From Aestuariibaculum lutulentum (GTDB taxonomy: Bacteria; Bacteroidota; Bacteroidia; Flavobacteriales; Flavobacteriaceae), in assembly GCF_032926325.1 (NCBI RefSeq), contig NZ_CP136709.1:1029501-1093500 (forward strand): a DNA stretch of 64,000 nt. The letters are read 5' to 3'. Shown here piece after piece: positions 42,574 to 51,606 of the stretch. Positions within the stretch are counted from its first letter, which is position 1; every line of letters begins with the position of its first letter. Under the pieces are notes generated by a model that saw nothing but the letters and a program-made list of their open reading frames with translations, was not told where the DNA came from and did not search any database. A program made the position numbers and the translations under genes.

Positions 42574-43890
42574 ATGAGTACAAAAACAATTCCTTACGTA
42601 GCACATAAAGTAAAAGATATGTCGCTTGCAGACTGGGGTAGAAAAGAAATAGAATTAGCCGAAGCTGAAATGCCGGGATTAATGAGTTTACGCGAGGAGT
42701 ATGGTGCTTCTCAACCTTTAAAAGGTGCTCGTATTGCCGGATGTTTACACATGACTATTCAAACGGCTGTATTAATTGAAACGTTACAGGCTTTAGGTGC
42801 CGAAGTAACCTGGAGTTCTTGTAATATTTTCTCAACTCAAGATCAGGCTGCTGCTGCTATTGCTGCTGCGGGAACTGCTGTTTATGCATGGAAAGGCATG
42901 AACGAAGAGGAATTCGATTGGTGTATCGAGCAAACCCTTTTCTTTGGTGAAGACAGACAACCATTAAATATGATTCTTGATGATGGTGGCGATTTAACCA
43001 ATATGGTTTTAGATAAATACCCGGAGTTAGCTGCTGGAATTAAAGGTTTATCTGAAGAAACAACCACAGGAGTTCACAGACTTTACGAGCGTGTACAAAA
43101 CGGAACATTACCAATGCCGGCAATTAACGTTAACGACTCGGTTACTAAATCGAAATTCGATAACAAATACGGATGTAAAGAAAGTGCAGTAGATGCGATT
43201 CGTCGTGCTACCGACGTGATGCTAGCCGGAAAACGCGTTGTGGTTTGTGGTTATGGTGATGTTGGTAAAGGAACTGCTGCTTCTTTTAAAGGTGCAGGAA
43301 GTATTGTTACTGTAACAGAAATAGACCCAATCTGTGCTTTACAAGCTGCAATGGACGGTTACGAAGTTAAAAAATTAGAAACCGTTGTTGGTAATGCTGA
43401 TATCATCATCACAACAACAGGAAATAAAGACATCGTTAGAGCTGAGCACTTTAAAGCGATGAAAGATAAAACCATCGTTTGTAACATTGGACACTTCGAT
43501 AACGAAATCCAAATGGCTTGGTTAAACCAAAACTACGGAAACACGAAAGTAGAAATCAAACCTCAGGTTGATAAATACAACGTTGATGGGAATGATATAA
43601 TTATCTTAGCTGAAGGTCGTTTAGTAAACTTAGGATGTGCTACAGGTCACCCAAGTTTTGTAATGAGTAACTCATTCACAAACCAGACTTTAGCTCAAAT
43701 CGAACTTTGGACTAACGCCGAAGCTTACGGAAACGAAGTTTACATGTTACCTAAGCACTTAGACGAAAAAGTTGCCAAATTACACTTAGCTAAAATTGGT
43801 GTGGAGCTTACCGAGCTTAGCGATGAACAAGCTAAATACATTGGTGTAACTGTTGAAGGGCCTTACAAACCTGAACACTACAGATATTAA
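42574..43890 (+). CDS. ahcY: S-adenosylhomocysteine hydrolase
   Basis: Splits S-adenosylhomocysteine into homocysteine and adenosine, clearing the product of methylations. Seen: the N-terminal YVAHKVKDMSLADWGRKEIE block, GCLHMTIQTAVLIETL near 50-65, and NAD-binding VVCGYGDVGKGTAA near 219-232. The C-terminus EGPYKPEHYRY carries the conserved Lys-Pro-x-His-Tyr-Arg-Tyr tail. The ATG at 42574 (MSTKTIPYV) is preferred over a longer reading from 42541. It has its own promoter and a terminator. Confidence 0.97.
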   Translation: MSTKTIPYVAHKVKDMSLADWGRKEIELAEAEMPGLMSLREEYGASQPLKGARIAGCLHMTIQTAVLIETLQALGAEVTWSSCNIFSTQDQAAAAIAAAGTAVYAWKGMNEEEFDWCIEQTLFFGEDRQPLNMILDDGGDLTNMVLDKYPELAAGIKGLSEETTTGVHRLYERVQNGTLPMPAINVNDSVTKSKFDNKYGCKESAVDAIRRATDVMLAGKRVVVCGYGDVGKGTAASFKGAGSIVTVTEIDPICALQAAMDGYEVKKLETVVGNADIIITTTGNKDIVRAEHFKAMKDKTIVCNIGHFDNEIQMAWLNQNYGNTKVEIKPQVDKYNVDGNDIIILAEGRLVNLGCATGHPSFVMSNSFTNQTLAQIELWTNAEAYGNEVYMLPKHLDEKVAKLHLAKIGVELTELSDEQAKYIGVTVEGPYKPEHYRY

Positions 43891-43932
43891 AATTTGTCAT
43901 GCTGAAATAAATTCAGCATCTCTTTATACACA

Positions 43933-43967
43933 AAATCCCAAGTTTCAAGGCTTGGGATTTTTTATTT
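43933..43967 (+). terminator. terminator of ahcY
   Basis: Stem AAATCCCAAG / CTTGGGATTT with an 8-base loop followed by TTTATTTT, 42 bases after the ahcY stop. Confidence 0.85.
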
Positions 43968-43984
43968 TGGGCAATTACTAAAGC

Positions 43985-44065
43985 ACCGCGCTTTCCGCTA
44001 TATCTTTTCTTCGTACTGAATGTATTTCAACCTCTCAGAAAAGGATGCCGCTGCAATCGCTATTG
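43985..44065. repeat. imperfect intergenic inverted-repeat element, copy A
   Basis: About 80 bases with GCGCTTTCCGCTATATCTTT on the left and GGATGCCGCTGCAATCGCTA plus TTGCGC on the right, with TTTTCT/AGAAAA facing each other around a variable middle. A diverged relative lies at 59108-59205. Similar elements are, as I remember, scattered between genes in many Flavobacteriaceae genomes. Confidence 0.5.
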
Positions 44066-44070
44066 CGCAA

Positions 44071-44346
44071 CTATTCATCAACCACATCCTCTTCGAAATA
44101 CCACCATAAACTGGAATCTATTGCCTTTTGCATCTTAACTATATCTACATCATCTTTAAGGAATACCGTAATATTTTCATTCGACCGATTTTGCTCAACA
44201 GTTTCTCTTATTTCTATAAAATCGATTTCATTAAAATGTTCTAAGTGCTTTTTAATCTTTTCATCTAGCGATTCGTCACCTAAATAAATTTTAATGGTTT
44301 GTTGCTTTGGGGAATTTCTGATTTCAGATCTAAACGGAAGATGCAT
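44071..44346 (-). CDS. small hypothetical protein
   Basis: I do not recognise a family. About 91 residues from the ATG at 44344-44346 (MHLPFRSEIRN); a longer TTG-start reading adds 8 residues. Seen: a soluble alpha/beta pattern with IKIYLGDESLDEKIKKHLEH and ITVFLKDDVDIVKMQKAID, acidic overall, with a Trp pair (LWWYFEED) near the end and no membrane segment or signal. The plus-strand ORF over the same bases is Ser-rich and looks like a shadow. It is followed by the phytase terminator region and has no operon partner. Confidence 0.55.
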   Translation of the reverse strand: MHLPFRSEIRNSPKQQTIKIYLGDESLDEKIKKHLEHFNEIDFIEIRETVEQNRSNENITVFLKDDVDIVKMQKAIDSSLWWYFEEDVVDE

Positions 44347-44419
44347 AAGCTTGAATTTTAAGAGAAACAACTCATTTAACTTGCATTAAATTAATCAATT
44401 CTTCCGAAAAAATCAATAA

Positions 44420-44452
44420 AAAAAGCCTTCCTGTTTAAAGGAAGGCTTTACA
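44420..44452 (-). terminator. terminator of the phytase operon
   Basis: Stem AAAGCCTTCC / GGAAGGCTTT with an 8-base loop, 17 bases beyond the phytase stop and followed by a U tract on the minus strand. Confidence 0.87.
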
Positions 44453-44466
44453 TTCAAAAAAACTAA

Positions 44467-45486
44467 CTAATCAACTAACTTAAGCAAACTTAAGTCATGA
44501 AATAAAAATGTTTTATTGTCGCTCATAGAAACAAACAATCCGCTAGGATATTTCCCTCCTAAAGCTATAGTAGTTACATCGCAACCATCGGTTTCAACAG
44601 TTCCTAAATTAATTTCTTTAATAAACGTATTAGTCTTTAAATCGAAGACATTAAACGTGTGGGCTTGCTGGTTAGACACTACTAAAAACCCTTTATCATT
44701 GTAATTTGCAATAGCGATTCCCTCGATATCAGCTTTAAAATGCTCACCTCCAAAAAGACTCACTTCTTCACTACCCTGCTCCGGATTGGCATGGTATTTT
44801 CTAATGCCTACACCTTCATCTGAATAATACAGCGTTCCTGAAGCATCATCAACCGCGATAGCTTCAATTTCTTTTTGTCCGCTAAAGGTCCCTACTTTTC
44901 TAAGCAAGTTCGCTTTTACACCTAATGAATCAGACATCAATTCGTATTGATATAAATACCCTTCGGTTGGTCCTACTTTTCGACTTACAAAAAAGGAAAT
45001 AGCTCCACTTTTCGGATTTTTATAAATTGAAACGCCCATTGGTCGTTTCATCTCCACATCAGTTTCATCGGCGAATACTTTAAAACCACCGTTATCTAAA
45101 GGGGTCATGTCTGGCACCGAATACACACGAACCTGGTGCTTTTCTCTTTCGGTGAAAATCATAATGTCGGTTTGTGTAGAATCATTAAGTTTAAAACCAT
45201 ATTCTACATCCACATTATTGGGATAACTTACACCTGTTAAACTCTTTTCTGGAATTATTTTTCCGTCAAGGTTAAAAGCATAAACTCCGCCATTAACCTC
45301 ATCTTTATCGGTTCCGAACACAATGCTTTGTTCCGGATTGGCTTTGTTCACCCAAATCGCAGGATCGTCGGTATCATGAGGTGTAGTTTCGGTTATTGCT
45401 GTTGCTACAATTTCGGGTAGTTTAGGCCCGCAGCTTACCATTAACGCTGCGGCACCTAAAACTAAATTTATTTTTAATTTCTTCAT
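44467..45486 (-). CDS. beta-propeller phytase lipoprotein (3-phytase)
   Basis: Exported lipoprotein releasing phosphate from inositol hexakisphosphate. Seen: the lipobox ALMVSC with Cys19, then TPHDTDDPAIWVN near 36-48, IFGTDKDEVNGGVYAFNL-type first blade, PNNVDVEYGF near 85-94, RPMGVSIYKN near 150, and IEAIAVDDASGTLYYSDE near 208-225. These acidic Ca-site blocks are characteristic of the BPP phytase fold. Length 339 is normal. It follows the large TonB-dependent receptor by 13 bases in the same operon, so the two probably act together on phytate-derived phosphate. Confidence 0.93.
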   Translation of the reverse strand: MKKLKINLVLGAAALMVSCGPKLPEIVATAITETTPHDTDDPAIWVNKANPEQSIVFGTDKDEVNGGVYAFNLDGKIIPEKSLTGVSYPNNVDVEYGFKLNDSTQTDIMIFTEREKHQVRVYSVPDMTPLDNGGFKVFADETDVEMKRPMGVSIYKNPKSGAISFFVSRKVGPTEGYLYQYELMSDSLGVKANLLRKVGTFSGQKEIEAIAVDDASGTLYYSDEGVGIRKYHANPEQGSEEVSLFGGEHFKADIEGIAIANYNDKGFLVVSNQQAHTFNVFDLKTNTFIKEINLGTVETDGCDVTTIALGGKYPSGLFVSMSDNKTFLFHDLSLLKLVD

Positions 45487-45499
45487 TTATATTCTAATC

Positions 45500-48340
45500 T
45501 TACTTCTTTTTAAACAAATCGTATTTTAAACCAAAGTTCAGGCGTTTTTCGTAGTATTCCATTTGCATGGTTCTTCCTTTAACCCCTTGATAATAACGTA
45601 ATGGTTGGTTGGTGATGTTGTTTAAATTTACATATAAACTCAACTGTTTAGATAAAGCTACGTTAGCATTGAAGTCTAAGAAAAACTGTTTGTCGTAATA
45701 ACGATCTTCGAAAGCACGACCACCAATTTCATCAACATAAGCATCAGAGAAGTTTCCTGATAAACGTACGCTAAAGTGTTTATCGGCATAGCCCAACGAC
45801 CCGTTAAACATGTTTGGTGCTGTATTTGGCAAATCTAAATCGGTACGCTCGTCGCCATCTTCGTTGTAAATGCCATCGGTATTAGATGTTAAATACGTGT
45901 AGTTTAAATAAATACTAAAGTTTTTAGCAAAGCCTGGTAAGAAATCTAAACGACGTTGTAAAGACACCTCAGCACCAAAAACTGTTGCACCGTTTCCGTT
46001 TAATGGTTTATAAACTTCAAATCCATTGTCGTCTTCAGAAACATTGGTATAGATAAAATCCTGAATATCTTTATAGAACACCCCTCCCGATAATAATCCA
46101 ACAGATTTAAAATACTGCTCGGCCATAATATCGAAGTTCATCGATGTTGTTGGGTTTAATTCAGAGTTACCAAAATAAATCTCCTCATCTTCATTATTAA
46201 TTTCCTGGTATGGCACTAAATCTACATAGTTAGGACGCGCCAAAGTGTTTGTCCATGCAAAACGCAACACCGTATTATCGGCCACATTATATTTTAAATG
46301 TACACCAGGCAACAGGTTTGTATAGTTGCCTTTATCTTTAACAATTTGCGTGCCGTCGTAGTCACCATCTTCGTTAAACACTAAAGTATTTCCCTCACTA
46401 TCAATGGTTGTATGCTCTAAACGCACACCCGCCAATACGGTAAACTTATCTGAAAACTGCTGACTTAACATCGCGTAACCTGCATAAACATTTTCGTTTA
46501 CATCGAAGTTAGCTGTTAAATATTCATCCGGAAGATCTTCACCTTCAAAAAGGCTACTATCATAAAGGTTTAAACCTCCTAAATAATCTGCTGAAGCAAA
46601 ACTTCCAATTTGATACTGACTTCCGGCAAGGAAATCGTTATCGGAATAATTTCTGGTTGGAATATCACCTAAAATATCTAAAGCTCCGGTTTCATCGCTA
46701 TATTCCATAAAGTCATTGGTTCTGTTTTTATTTTTCAAACGACTTTTAAATCCGAATTTTAAAAACCCTTCCTGATCTTCAACCAAAGTTAAAGGCGCTT
46801 TTACGTTTACAAAGAAATTAACATCTTCTTCTTCGGTATACTGATTTTCTTCGGTAATTTCATCTAATTCAAATAAGCTAAAATCAGCATCGGCAGCGTT
46901 TAATGGCGTAAATAATGGCTTATCTCCGTTATTGTTGAATGCTACACCGTATTCACTTTCATATTCTAAATAACGCTCGTTTAATCGTTCTTCTGAAGCT
47001 TTTGAGTAAGATGCCATCCAATCTAATTTTACACTACCAAATAAGTGATCTCCACCTAAACTGTAGTTTTGCATACGCTGATCTTCAAGACGTGCATTTT
47101 TGTTACGTCCGCCAGCAATACCACCTTTGGTTTGACGTTTCGCTTCAACAGGAAAACTGGTTAAATTTCCGTTAGCATCAACAGTGAAATCGTCTGCACC
47201 AATATCTTCCCCATCTAAAATTTCATTTTCTAAACGGAAACGGTTCTCGCGGTCGTCTCTCCAGTTATAGATTGACTTGAAGTATAAATTGTTGTTTTGA
47301 TCTAATTTATAATCGAAGTTAGCCGAAAAACTACGACGCACACGTTGCACTAAATATTCTCTAATTTCAAATACTTTAGCATACGGATTAACAGCAACTT
47401 CTTCTAAGTTGTCTTCGTCGCCATTATTGAACTCGAATTCGTCTTCCCATTCGGCTTCAACGTTATCACTTCCGAAGTCATTATCGTTAATAGATGTTGA
47501 AACCATCCAACCGAATTTATCGTTTTTAGAACGGTTTCCTAATAAGAACGATCCGTTTAAAATACGCTTATCGGTAATAAAGTTAACACCAGAACCAGCA
47601 GTTGCCGATAAACGAAAACCTTGAGGTGACGTTCTGGTAATTAAGTTTACCGAACCACCAAGTGCATCGGCATCCATATCTGGAGTTACCGCTTTATTTA
47701 CCTCAATACTTTGAATCATGTCTGATGGAATTAAATCCATTTGAACATTACGGTTATCACCTTCAGCCGAAGGAATACGACTGCCGTTTAAGGTTACAGA
47801 GTTTAATTGTGGTGATAAACCACGAATAATAATGTTTCTCGCCTCCCCTTGATCGACTTGCATGGTAATACCAGGAATACGTTTTACAGCATCTCCAACA
47901 TTAGCATCCGGGAACTTTCCAATTTGATCGGTAGACACGATATTGGTAATATTTTGCTTGTTCTTTTGCGTATTTAATGCTCTGGCCTGTCCGCCTAAAC
48001 CATACCCTGTAATAAGGACTTCATCTAAAGTGGTAGACTCAGAACTCATGGTAATATTTAAAGCTACAGTCTGGTTTGCTTTAACAGTAACTTCTTTCTC
48101 CACGCTGGCATAACCTAAAAAGCTAACAATTAATTTCTGAAGACCTTCGCGTACTTCTACTAATGTATACGTACCATCGAAATCGGTAACTGCTCCTTTA
48201 TTAAAACCTTGAACTGCCACAGTGGCTCCTGGTACCGCAATACCATTTTCGTCGGTAATAACCCCTTGTATATTTCCGGTTTGTGAAAAGCTACTTATAG
48301 TAAATCCAAGCAGCATTAAAAAAACTAAATAGTGTTTCAT
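45500..48340 (-). CDS. TonB-dependent receptor with CarboxypepD-regulatory-like N-domain
   Basis: Large outer-membrane receptor (946 residues). Seen: a signal peptide at 1-19, a CarboxypepD_reg-like domain over about 23-105 (GNIQGVITDENGIAVPGATV), and a TonB-box-like LDEVLITGYG near 109. The plug includes NVGDAVKRIPGITMQVDQG, RNIIIRGLSPQLNSVTLNG and DMDADALGGSVNLITR; the C-terminus is NFGLKYDLFKKK. The plug style (MQVDQGEARNIIIRG) is that of the phytase-linked receptors I know from this phylum. The linked phytase makes inositol phosphates or a phosphate ester a plausible cargo. Confidence 0.94.
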   Translation of the reverse strand: MKHYLVFLMLLGFTISSFSQTGNIQGVITDENGIAVPGATVAVQGFNKGAVTDFDGTYTLVEVREGLQKLIVSFLGYASVEKEVTVKANQTVALNITMSSESTTLDEVLITGYGLGGQARALNTQKNKQNITNIVSTDQIGKFPDANVGDAVKRIPGITMQVDQGEARNIIIRGLSPQLNSVTLNGSRIPSAEGDNRNVQMDLIPSDMIQSIEVNKAVTPDMDADALGGSVNLITRTSPQGFRLSATAGSGVNFITDKRILNGSFLLGNRSKNDKFGWMVSTSINDNDFGSDNVEAEWEDEFEFNNGDEDNLEEVAVNPYAKVFEIREYLVQRVRRSFSANFDYKLDQNNNLYFKSIYNWRDDRENRFRLENEILDGEDIGADDFTVDANGNLTSFPVEAKRQTKGGIAGGRNKNARLEDQRMQNYSLGGDHLFGSVKLDWMASYSKASEERLNERYLEYESEYGVAFNNNGDKPLFTPLNAADADFSLFELDEITEENQYTEEEDVNFFVNVKAPLTLVEDQEGFLKFGFKSRLKNKNRTNDFMEYSDETGALDILGDIPTRNYSDNDFLAGSQYQIGSFASADYLGGLNLYDSSLFEGEDLPDEYLTANFDVNENVYAGYAMLSQQFSDKFTVLAGVRLEHTTIDSEGNTLVFNEDGDYDGTQIVKDKGNYTNLLPGVHLKYNVADNTVLRFAWTNTLARPNYVDLVPYQEINNEDEEIYFGNSELNPTTSMNFDIMAEQYFKSVGLLSGGVFYKDIQDFIYTNVSEDDNGFEVYKPLNGNGATVFGAEVSLQRRLDFLPGFAKNFSIYLNYTYLTSNTDGIYNEDGDERTDLDLPNTAPNMFNGSLGYADKHFSVRLSGNFSDAYVDEIGGRAFEDRYYDKQFFLDFNANVALSKQLSLYVNLNNITNQPLRYYQGVKGRTMQMEYYEKRLNFGLKYDLFKKK

Positions 48341-48374
48341 TTTTGAGTTGATTATTTTAGTTAAATTCTTGGAG

Positions 48375-48382
48375 CAAAACTA
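48375..48382 (-). promoter_or_regulatory. -7 box for the receptor-phytase operon
   Basis: The minus strand reads TAGTTTTG, a full TAnnTTTG match, 35 bases before the receptor ATG. No phosphate box could be recognised. Confidence 0.5.
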
Positions 48383-48497
48383 CCAACCAACTCTTTTAAA
48401 TAGCTAAAGCCTGTGTTAACAAACCGTAACAACCTCCCGTGTCTAGGGTATATTACAAAGCAACATTAACATTCAGGTAACATTGCATTAAGTTTCA

Positions 48498-50072
48498 CTA
48501 TACATTAGCCAGAAACACATCTAACTTCTCTTTGGGCTGAAGCGGTAATTTTTTTCGCATGCGGTAACGTGCAATCCGAACACTATCGGGTGTAATATGA
48601 AGAATGGATGCCATATCTTTTGAAGACAAGTTTAATCGTATAAGCATACACAAGCGTAAATCGGAAGTTGAAAGCTCTTCTATAGCTTCTGCTTTTAATT
48701 TATCAAAGAATCCTGGATGAATTTGCCCGAAGAAACCTAACAATTCACTCCATTCGTTTTGTTGCGACAGTTCAAAATCGATATCTTTCGCCATACTTTC
48801 TAGTTTACTTTTTATAAACTCGCTATTTCTGTCCTTTACATTAATCAAAGTTCTGGAAACATCAGCAAGCATTTTATTTTTTTGCGCCAGATTTAAACTG
48901 TAATTCGTTAATGCCGACACCTGAATGTCGATTTCACGTTTTAATGCTTTTTCTTCTGAAGTTTTCTTTTCTAAATCGGCTTTTAATAATTGCTGTTTAA
49001 ATTGAAGAATGGTTTTTTCCTGTTTCTTTTTCTTTTTAAAATAGACTAAAATCGCAAAAAATACAACAGTTAAAGCAACAGCAAACAAAACAATAACCAG
49101 TTGCCTTTGCTTACTTATTTCATTTTGTTTACTTAAAAGCTCAAGTTGATTTTCTCGTTCCTTTACTTCATGTAAAATCTGTAAAGAACTTACCAATTCG
49201 GCGTTGTGGCGTTTCAATTCCTGTTCGTTGGCTACGGTTTGATTACTCAGATATTGGTAAGCTTTTTCAAAATCACCCATTTCGGCATACGTGCGCGCCA
49301 TATCTTTTAAAGCACTCTCCTGCTGCGATCCGTTTTTAGTTTGCAGGGCCAAACTTAAAGCTTGCTCCGTATAAAACAATGCCTTATCATATATTCCCGA
49401 TTTACGATTGGCATCACCAAGATTGTTAAGAATATTGTTTCGGGTATCTGAAGTGCTGTTTTTTGCGTAATTAAATGCTTTTAAAAAATATCTGTAAGCT
49501 ACATCATACTGTTCAAGATCTTCATAAATACTTCCAATATTTTCATTGGTTATAGCCAATCCCGTGCTGTCTTTTAAGGTTTGATAGAGTTCTAAACTAG
49601 TGTTTTGATATTTTAACGCATCATCATATCTCTGCTCCTTTTCAGAAACACTTCCTAATAAGGCATTAGCCTTTGCTAATCCTTTTTTATAATCTAGATA
49701 ATTTGCTACCTCTAAGCTTTCTTTTAAAAAAGATTTAGCTTCATCAAATTGTTTAAAACCAAGATGAATTTGGGCTAAACGCGCATTGAGCCATACAAAT
49801 AAAGTATCTTTGTTATTGTGATAATCCTGCGCTAAATGGTATTCTTTTACAGCTTCACTATCGAGACCTAAATTCAAATAAAAGTCCCCAAGTTTTGTGT
49901 AAATTGTCGCTATTACTAGAGAATCTTCTTTAAAACGAGCATCCTTTAATTGCGACTTTAAATTAGTGAATTTTACATCGACCTGAAAAGAAGTGATTGA
50001 ATCCTGAGCCTGCCCAAAAACCGACAGAATAATAAAACATGAAGTTAAAAGTAATTTTAAGTAATATACCAT
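48498..50072 (-). CDS. TPR sensor with LuxR-type DNA-binding domain
   Basis: Membrane-bound regulator. Seen: a signal peptide at 1-22, TPR-like helical pairs over about 40-300 (AQIHLGFKQFDEAKSFLKES, DALKYQNTSLELYQTL), a hydrophobic segment at about 328-347, a coiled-coil-like KKxEKTILQFKQQLLKADLE stretch, and a C-terminal LuxR/GerE-like HTH from about 460 (LSSKDMASILHITPDSVRIA). Length 524. This periplasmic-TPR plus cytoplasmic-HTH layout is frequent in Bacteroidota. It reads in the same direction as the receptor-phytase pair just downstream, separated by a promoter, and may control it. Confidence 0.87.
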   Translation of the reverse strand: MVYYLKLLLTSCFIILSVFGQAQDSITSFQVDVKFTNLKSQLKDARFKEDSLVIATIYTKLGDFYLNLGLDSEAVKEYHLAQDYHNNKDTLFVWLNARLAQIHLGFKQFDEAKSFLKESLEVANYLDYKKGLAKANALLGSVSEKEQRYDDALKYQNTSLELYQTLKDSTGLAITNENIGSIYEDLEQYDVAYRYFLKAFNYAKNSTSDTRNNILNNLGDANRKSGIYDKALFYTEQALSLALQTKNGSQQESALKDMARTYAEMGDFEKAYQYLSNQTVANEQELKRHNAELVSSLQILHEVKERENQLELLSKQNEISKQRQLVIVLFAVALTVVFFAILVYFKKKKKQEKTILQFKQQLLKADLEKKTSEEKALKREIDIQVSALTNYSLNLAQKNKMLADVSRTLINVKDRNSEFIKSKLESMAKDIDFELSQQNEWSELLGFFGQIHPGFFDKLKAEAIEELSTSDLRLCMLIRLNLSSKDMASILHITPDSVRIARYRMRKKLPLQPKEKLDVFLANV

Positions 50073-50157
50073 CGCAAGTTTCCAAATAAAACTTTAAAGA
50101 AACATAACTTATATTACTTGAAAATGTATTTAATATTAACTTATAATTATTAAACAC

Positions 50158-50188
50158 GAAAACCCTTCCTGTAAACAGAAAGGGTTTA
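50158..50188 (-). terminator. terminator of the L21-L27 operon
   Basis: Stem AAACCCTTCCTG / CAGAAAGGGTTT (one mismatch) with a TAAA loop, 23 bases beyond the rpmA stop. Confidence 0.8.
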
Positions 50189-50210
50189 ATATCTTAAAAA
50201 GAACGGTTTC

Positions 50211-50471
50211 TTAAGCTTCGAAAGGCTCGATAGAAACGTAAGACTTGTTGTCTTTCTTTTTAGTGAATTTTACAACGCCATCAACTTGAGCGTGTAAAGT
50301 ATGATCTTTACCTTGGTAAACATTTTCACCTGGGTGGTGTGTGTTACCTCTTTGTCTAACGATAATGTTTCCAGCTAATGCAGCCTGACCACCAAAAATC
50401 TTAACACCTAATCGTTTCGATTCTGATTCTCTACCGTTTTTCGAACTTCCGACTCCTTTTTTATGTGCCAT
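50211..50471 (-). CDS. rpmA: 50S ribosomal protein L27
   Basis: Reaches the peptidyl-transferase centre with its N-terminal tail. Seen: MAHKKGVGSSKNGRESESKR at the start, GNIIVRQRGNTHHPGENVY near 35-53, and KDHTLHAQVDGVVKF near 55-70; length 86 is standard. There is no N-terminal cleavage extension. It follows rplU by 23 bases in the usual L21-L27 operon. Confidence 0.98.
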   Translation of the reverse strand: MAHKKGVGSSKNGRESESKRLGVKIFGGQAALAGNIIVRQRGNTHHPGENVYQGKDHTLHAQVDGVVKFTKKKDNKSYVSIEPFEA

Positions 50472-50494
50472 TTTATTTCGATTTTATTTTGTTA

Positions 50495-50977
50495 TTAACT
50501 TAAAGCAGCGATTAATTCAGCTTTTTTCATTGTAGAAAATCCTGAAATATCTTTTGCTTTCGCTAGTTCTCTTAATTCAGCAACAGTTAAAGCGCTTAAG
50601 TCTTGAGAAGCGTCAGCTTTAGGAGCCTCTACTTTTTTCTCAGCTTTTGCAGCTGGCTTAGCACCTGAAGCAACGATACTTTCAATAACAATCTCTGTTA
50701 AAGCTTGTCTGTGACCGTTTTTTACACGGTAACCTTTTCTACGTTTCTTCTTGAAAACTATTACTTTATCACCTTTAAGGTGCTTTAAAACTTTTGCTCC
50801 TACTTGAGCTCCGTTTATAGCTGGGGCGCCTACAGTTACATTGTCACCGTCGCTTAAAAGAAGTACATTATCAAAAGATACTGCTTCACCTTCTTCTGTT
50901 GCTAAACGATTAACAAAAACTTTCTGGTCTTTTTCAACTTTGAATTGTTGCCCTGCTATCTCTACAATTGCGTACAT
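50495..50977 (-). CDS. rplU: 50S ribosomal protein L21 with C-terminal extension
   Basis: Large-subunit ribosomal protein. From the chosen ATG (MYAIVEIAGQQFKVEK) the first about 100 residues are the L21 fold with VGAPAINGAQVGAKVLKH and KRRKGYRVKNGHRQ. A further 55-60 residues follow: an Ala/Lys-rich linker and a helical domain LTVAELRELAKAKD...TMKKAELIAALS that resembles the Rho N-terminal/SAP-type fold. The longer reading from 51040 was rejected because a full promoter (51038-51068) overlaps it. Confidence 0.95.
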   Translation of the reverse strand: MYAIVEIAGQQFKVEKDQKVFVNRLATEEGEAVSFDNVLLLSDGDNVTVGAPAINGAQVGAKVLKHLKGDKVIVFKKKRRKGYRVKNGHRQALTEIVIESIVASGAKPAAKAEKKVEAPKADASQDLSALTVAELRELAKAKDISGFSTMKKAELIAALS

Positions 50978-51037
50978 AGCGTAACGTTTATTAATTAAAT
51001 TTGTTATAAATACTACTAACCTTATATAAGGCGGGTG

Positions 51038-51068
51038 CAAATATACTGCTAATTAATTAATTTACAAA
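51038..51068 (-). promoter_or_regulatory. promoter of the rplU-rpmA operon
   Basis: The minus strand reads TTTG (51065-51068), then 19 bases, then TATATTTG (51038-51045): a full Bacteroidota -33/-7 promoter. The leader of about 55 bases contains the palindrome CCTTATATAAGG at 51021-51032, a possible autoregulatory hairpin. Confidence 0.75.
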
Positions 51069-51072
51069 CGTT

Positions 51073-51516
51073 TTATTTAGTTTGCGTACTATTTTTTAAA
51101 AATTGCATAACTGCCAGAGTTGCAATAACTGTTGTCGCGAATCCCATGATTAAAACCACAAAGGTAACTAAGCCTGTATCAGCGTCTAAACCTCCTTTTA
51201 GGACTTTAAATAATTCTGATAAAAATCCGGCATTGATTTCGGTAATGTAAAACAAAAAGAAAAAAGTAAATAAAATGGCCGCAATAAAACCAGTTATGAG
51301 TCCGGTTTTAAAACCCTCACCATACGAAAACGCTTCTGGTTTTTCTAGTTTAGTGAGCTTAATGGCTTCGTAAATACCAAAAGCGGTAATAACGGCATTA
51401 AAAAAACTAAACGCCGGATAAATGTGCCTGTGAAACAAAGCCAAAATTAAAAAATACGCAATTAAAACGGCACTGGTAACCAGACCAAATCGGATAGGAA
51501 GAGCTATTTTTTTCAT
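51073..51516 (-). CDS. DUF4199 membrane protein
   Basis: Four-segment inner-membrane protein of unknown function, 147 residues. Seen: hydrophobic segments at about 8-28, 33-50, 72-93 and 118-140, and the family block EAFSYGEGFKTGLITGFIAA near 60-79. No enzyme motif. It stands alone just upstream of the L21 promoter; no functional link is apparent. Confidence 0.83.
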   Translation of the reverse strand: MKKIALPIRFGLVTSAVLIAYFLILALFHRHIYPAFSFFNAVITAFGIYEAIKLTKLEKPEAFSYGEGFKTGLITGFIAAILFTFFFLFYITEINAGFLSELFKVLKGGLDADTGLVTFVVLIMGFATTVIATLAVMQFLKNSTQTK

Positions 51517-51606
51517 TTTTACTAAAAATTAATTCTCTTAAATTTCGTGAAAATTCCTGAAAAAAAATAATTTAAATCAAATTATTACCTACTGAATATC
51601 TGAAAG

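Noticed and set aside
44045..44287. Plus-strand open frame opposite the small hypothetical gene
   Set aside because: Ser-rich, low-complexity translation typical of an antisense shadow, and it overlaps repeat copy A.
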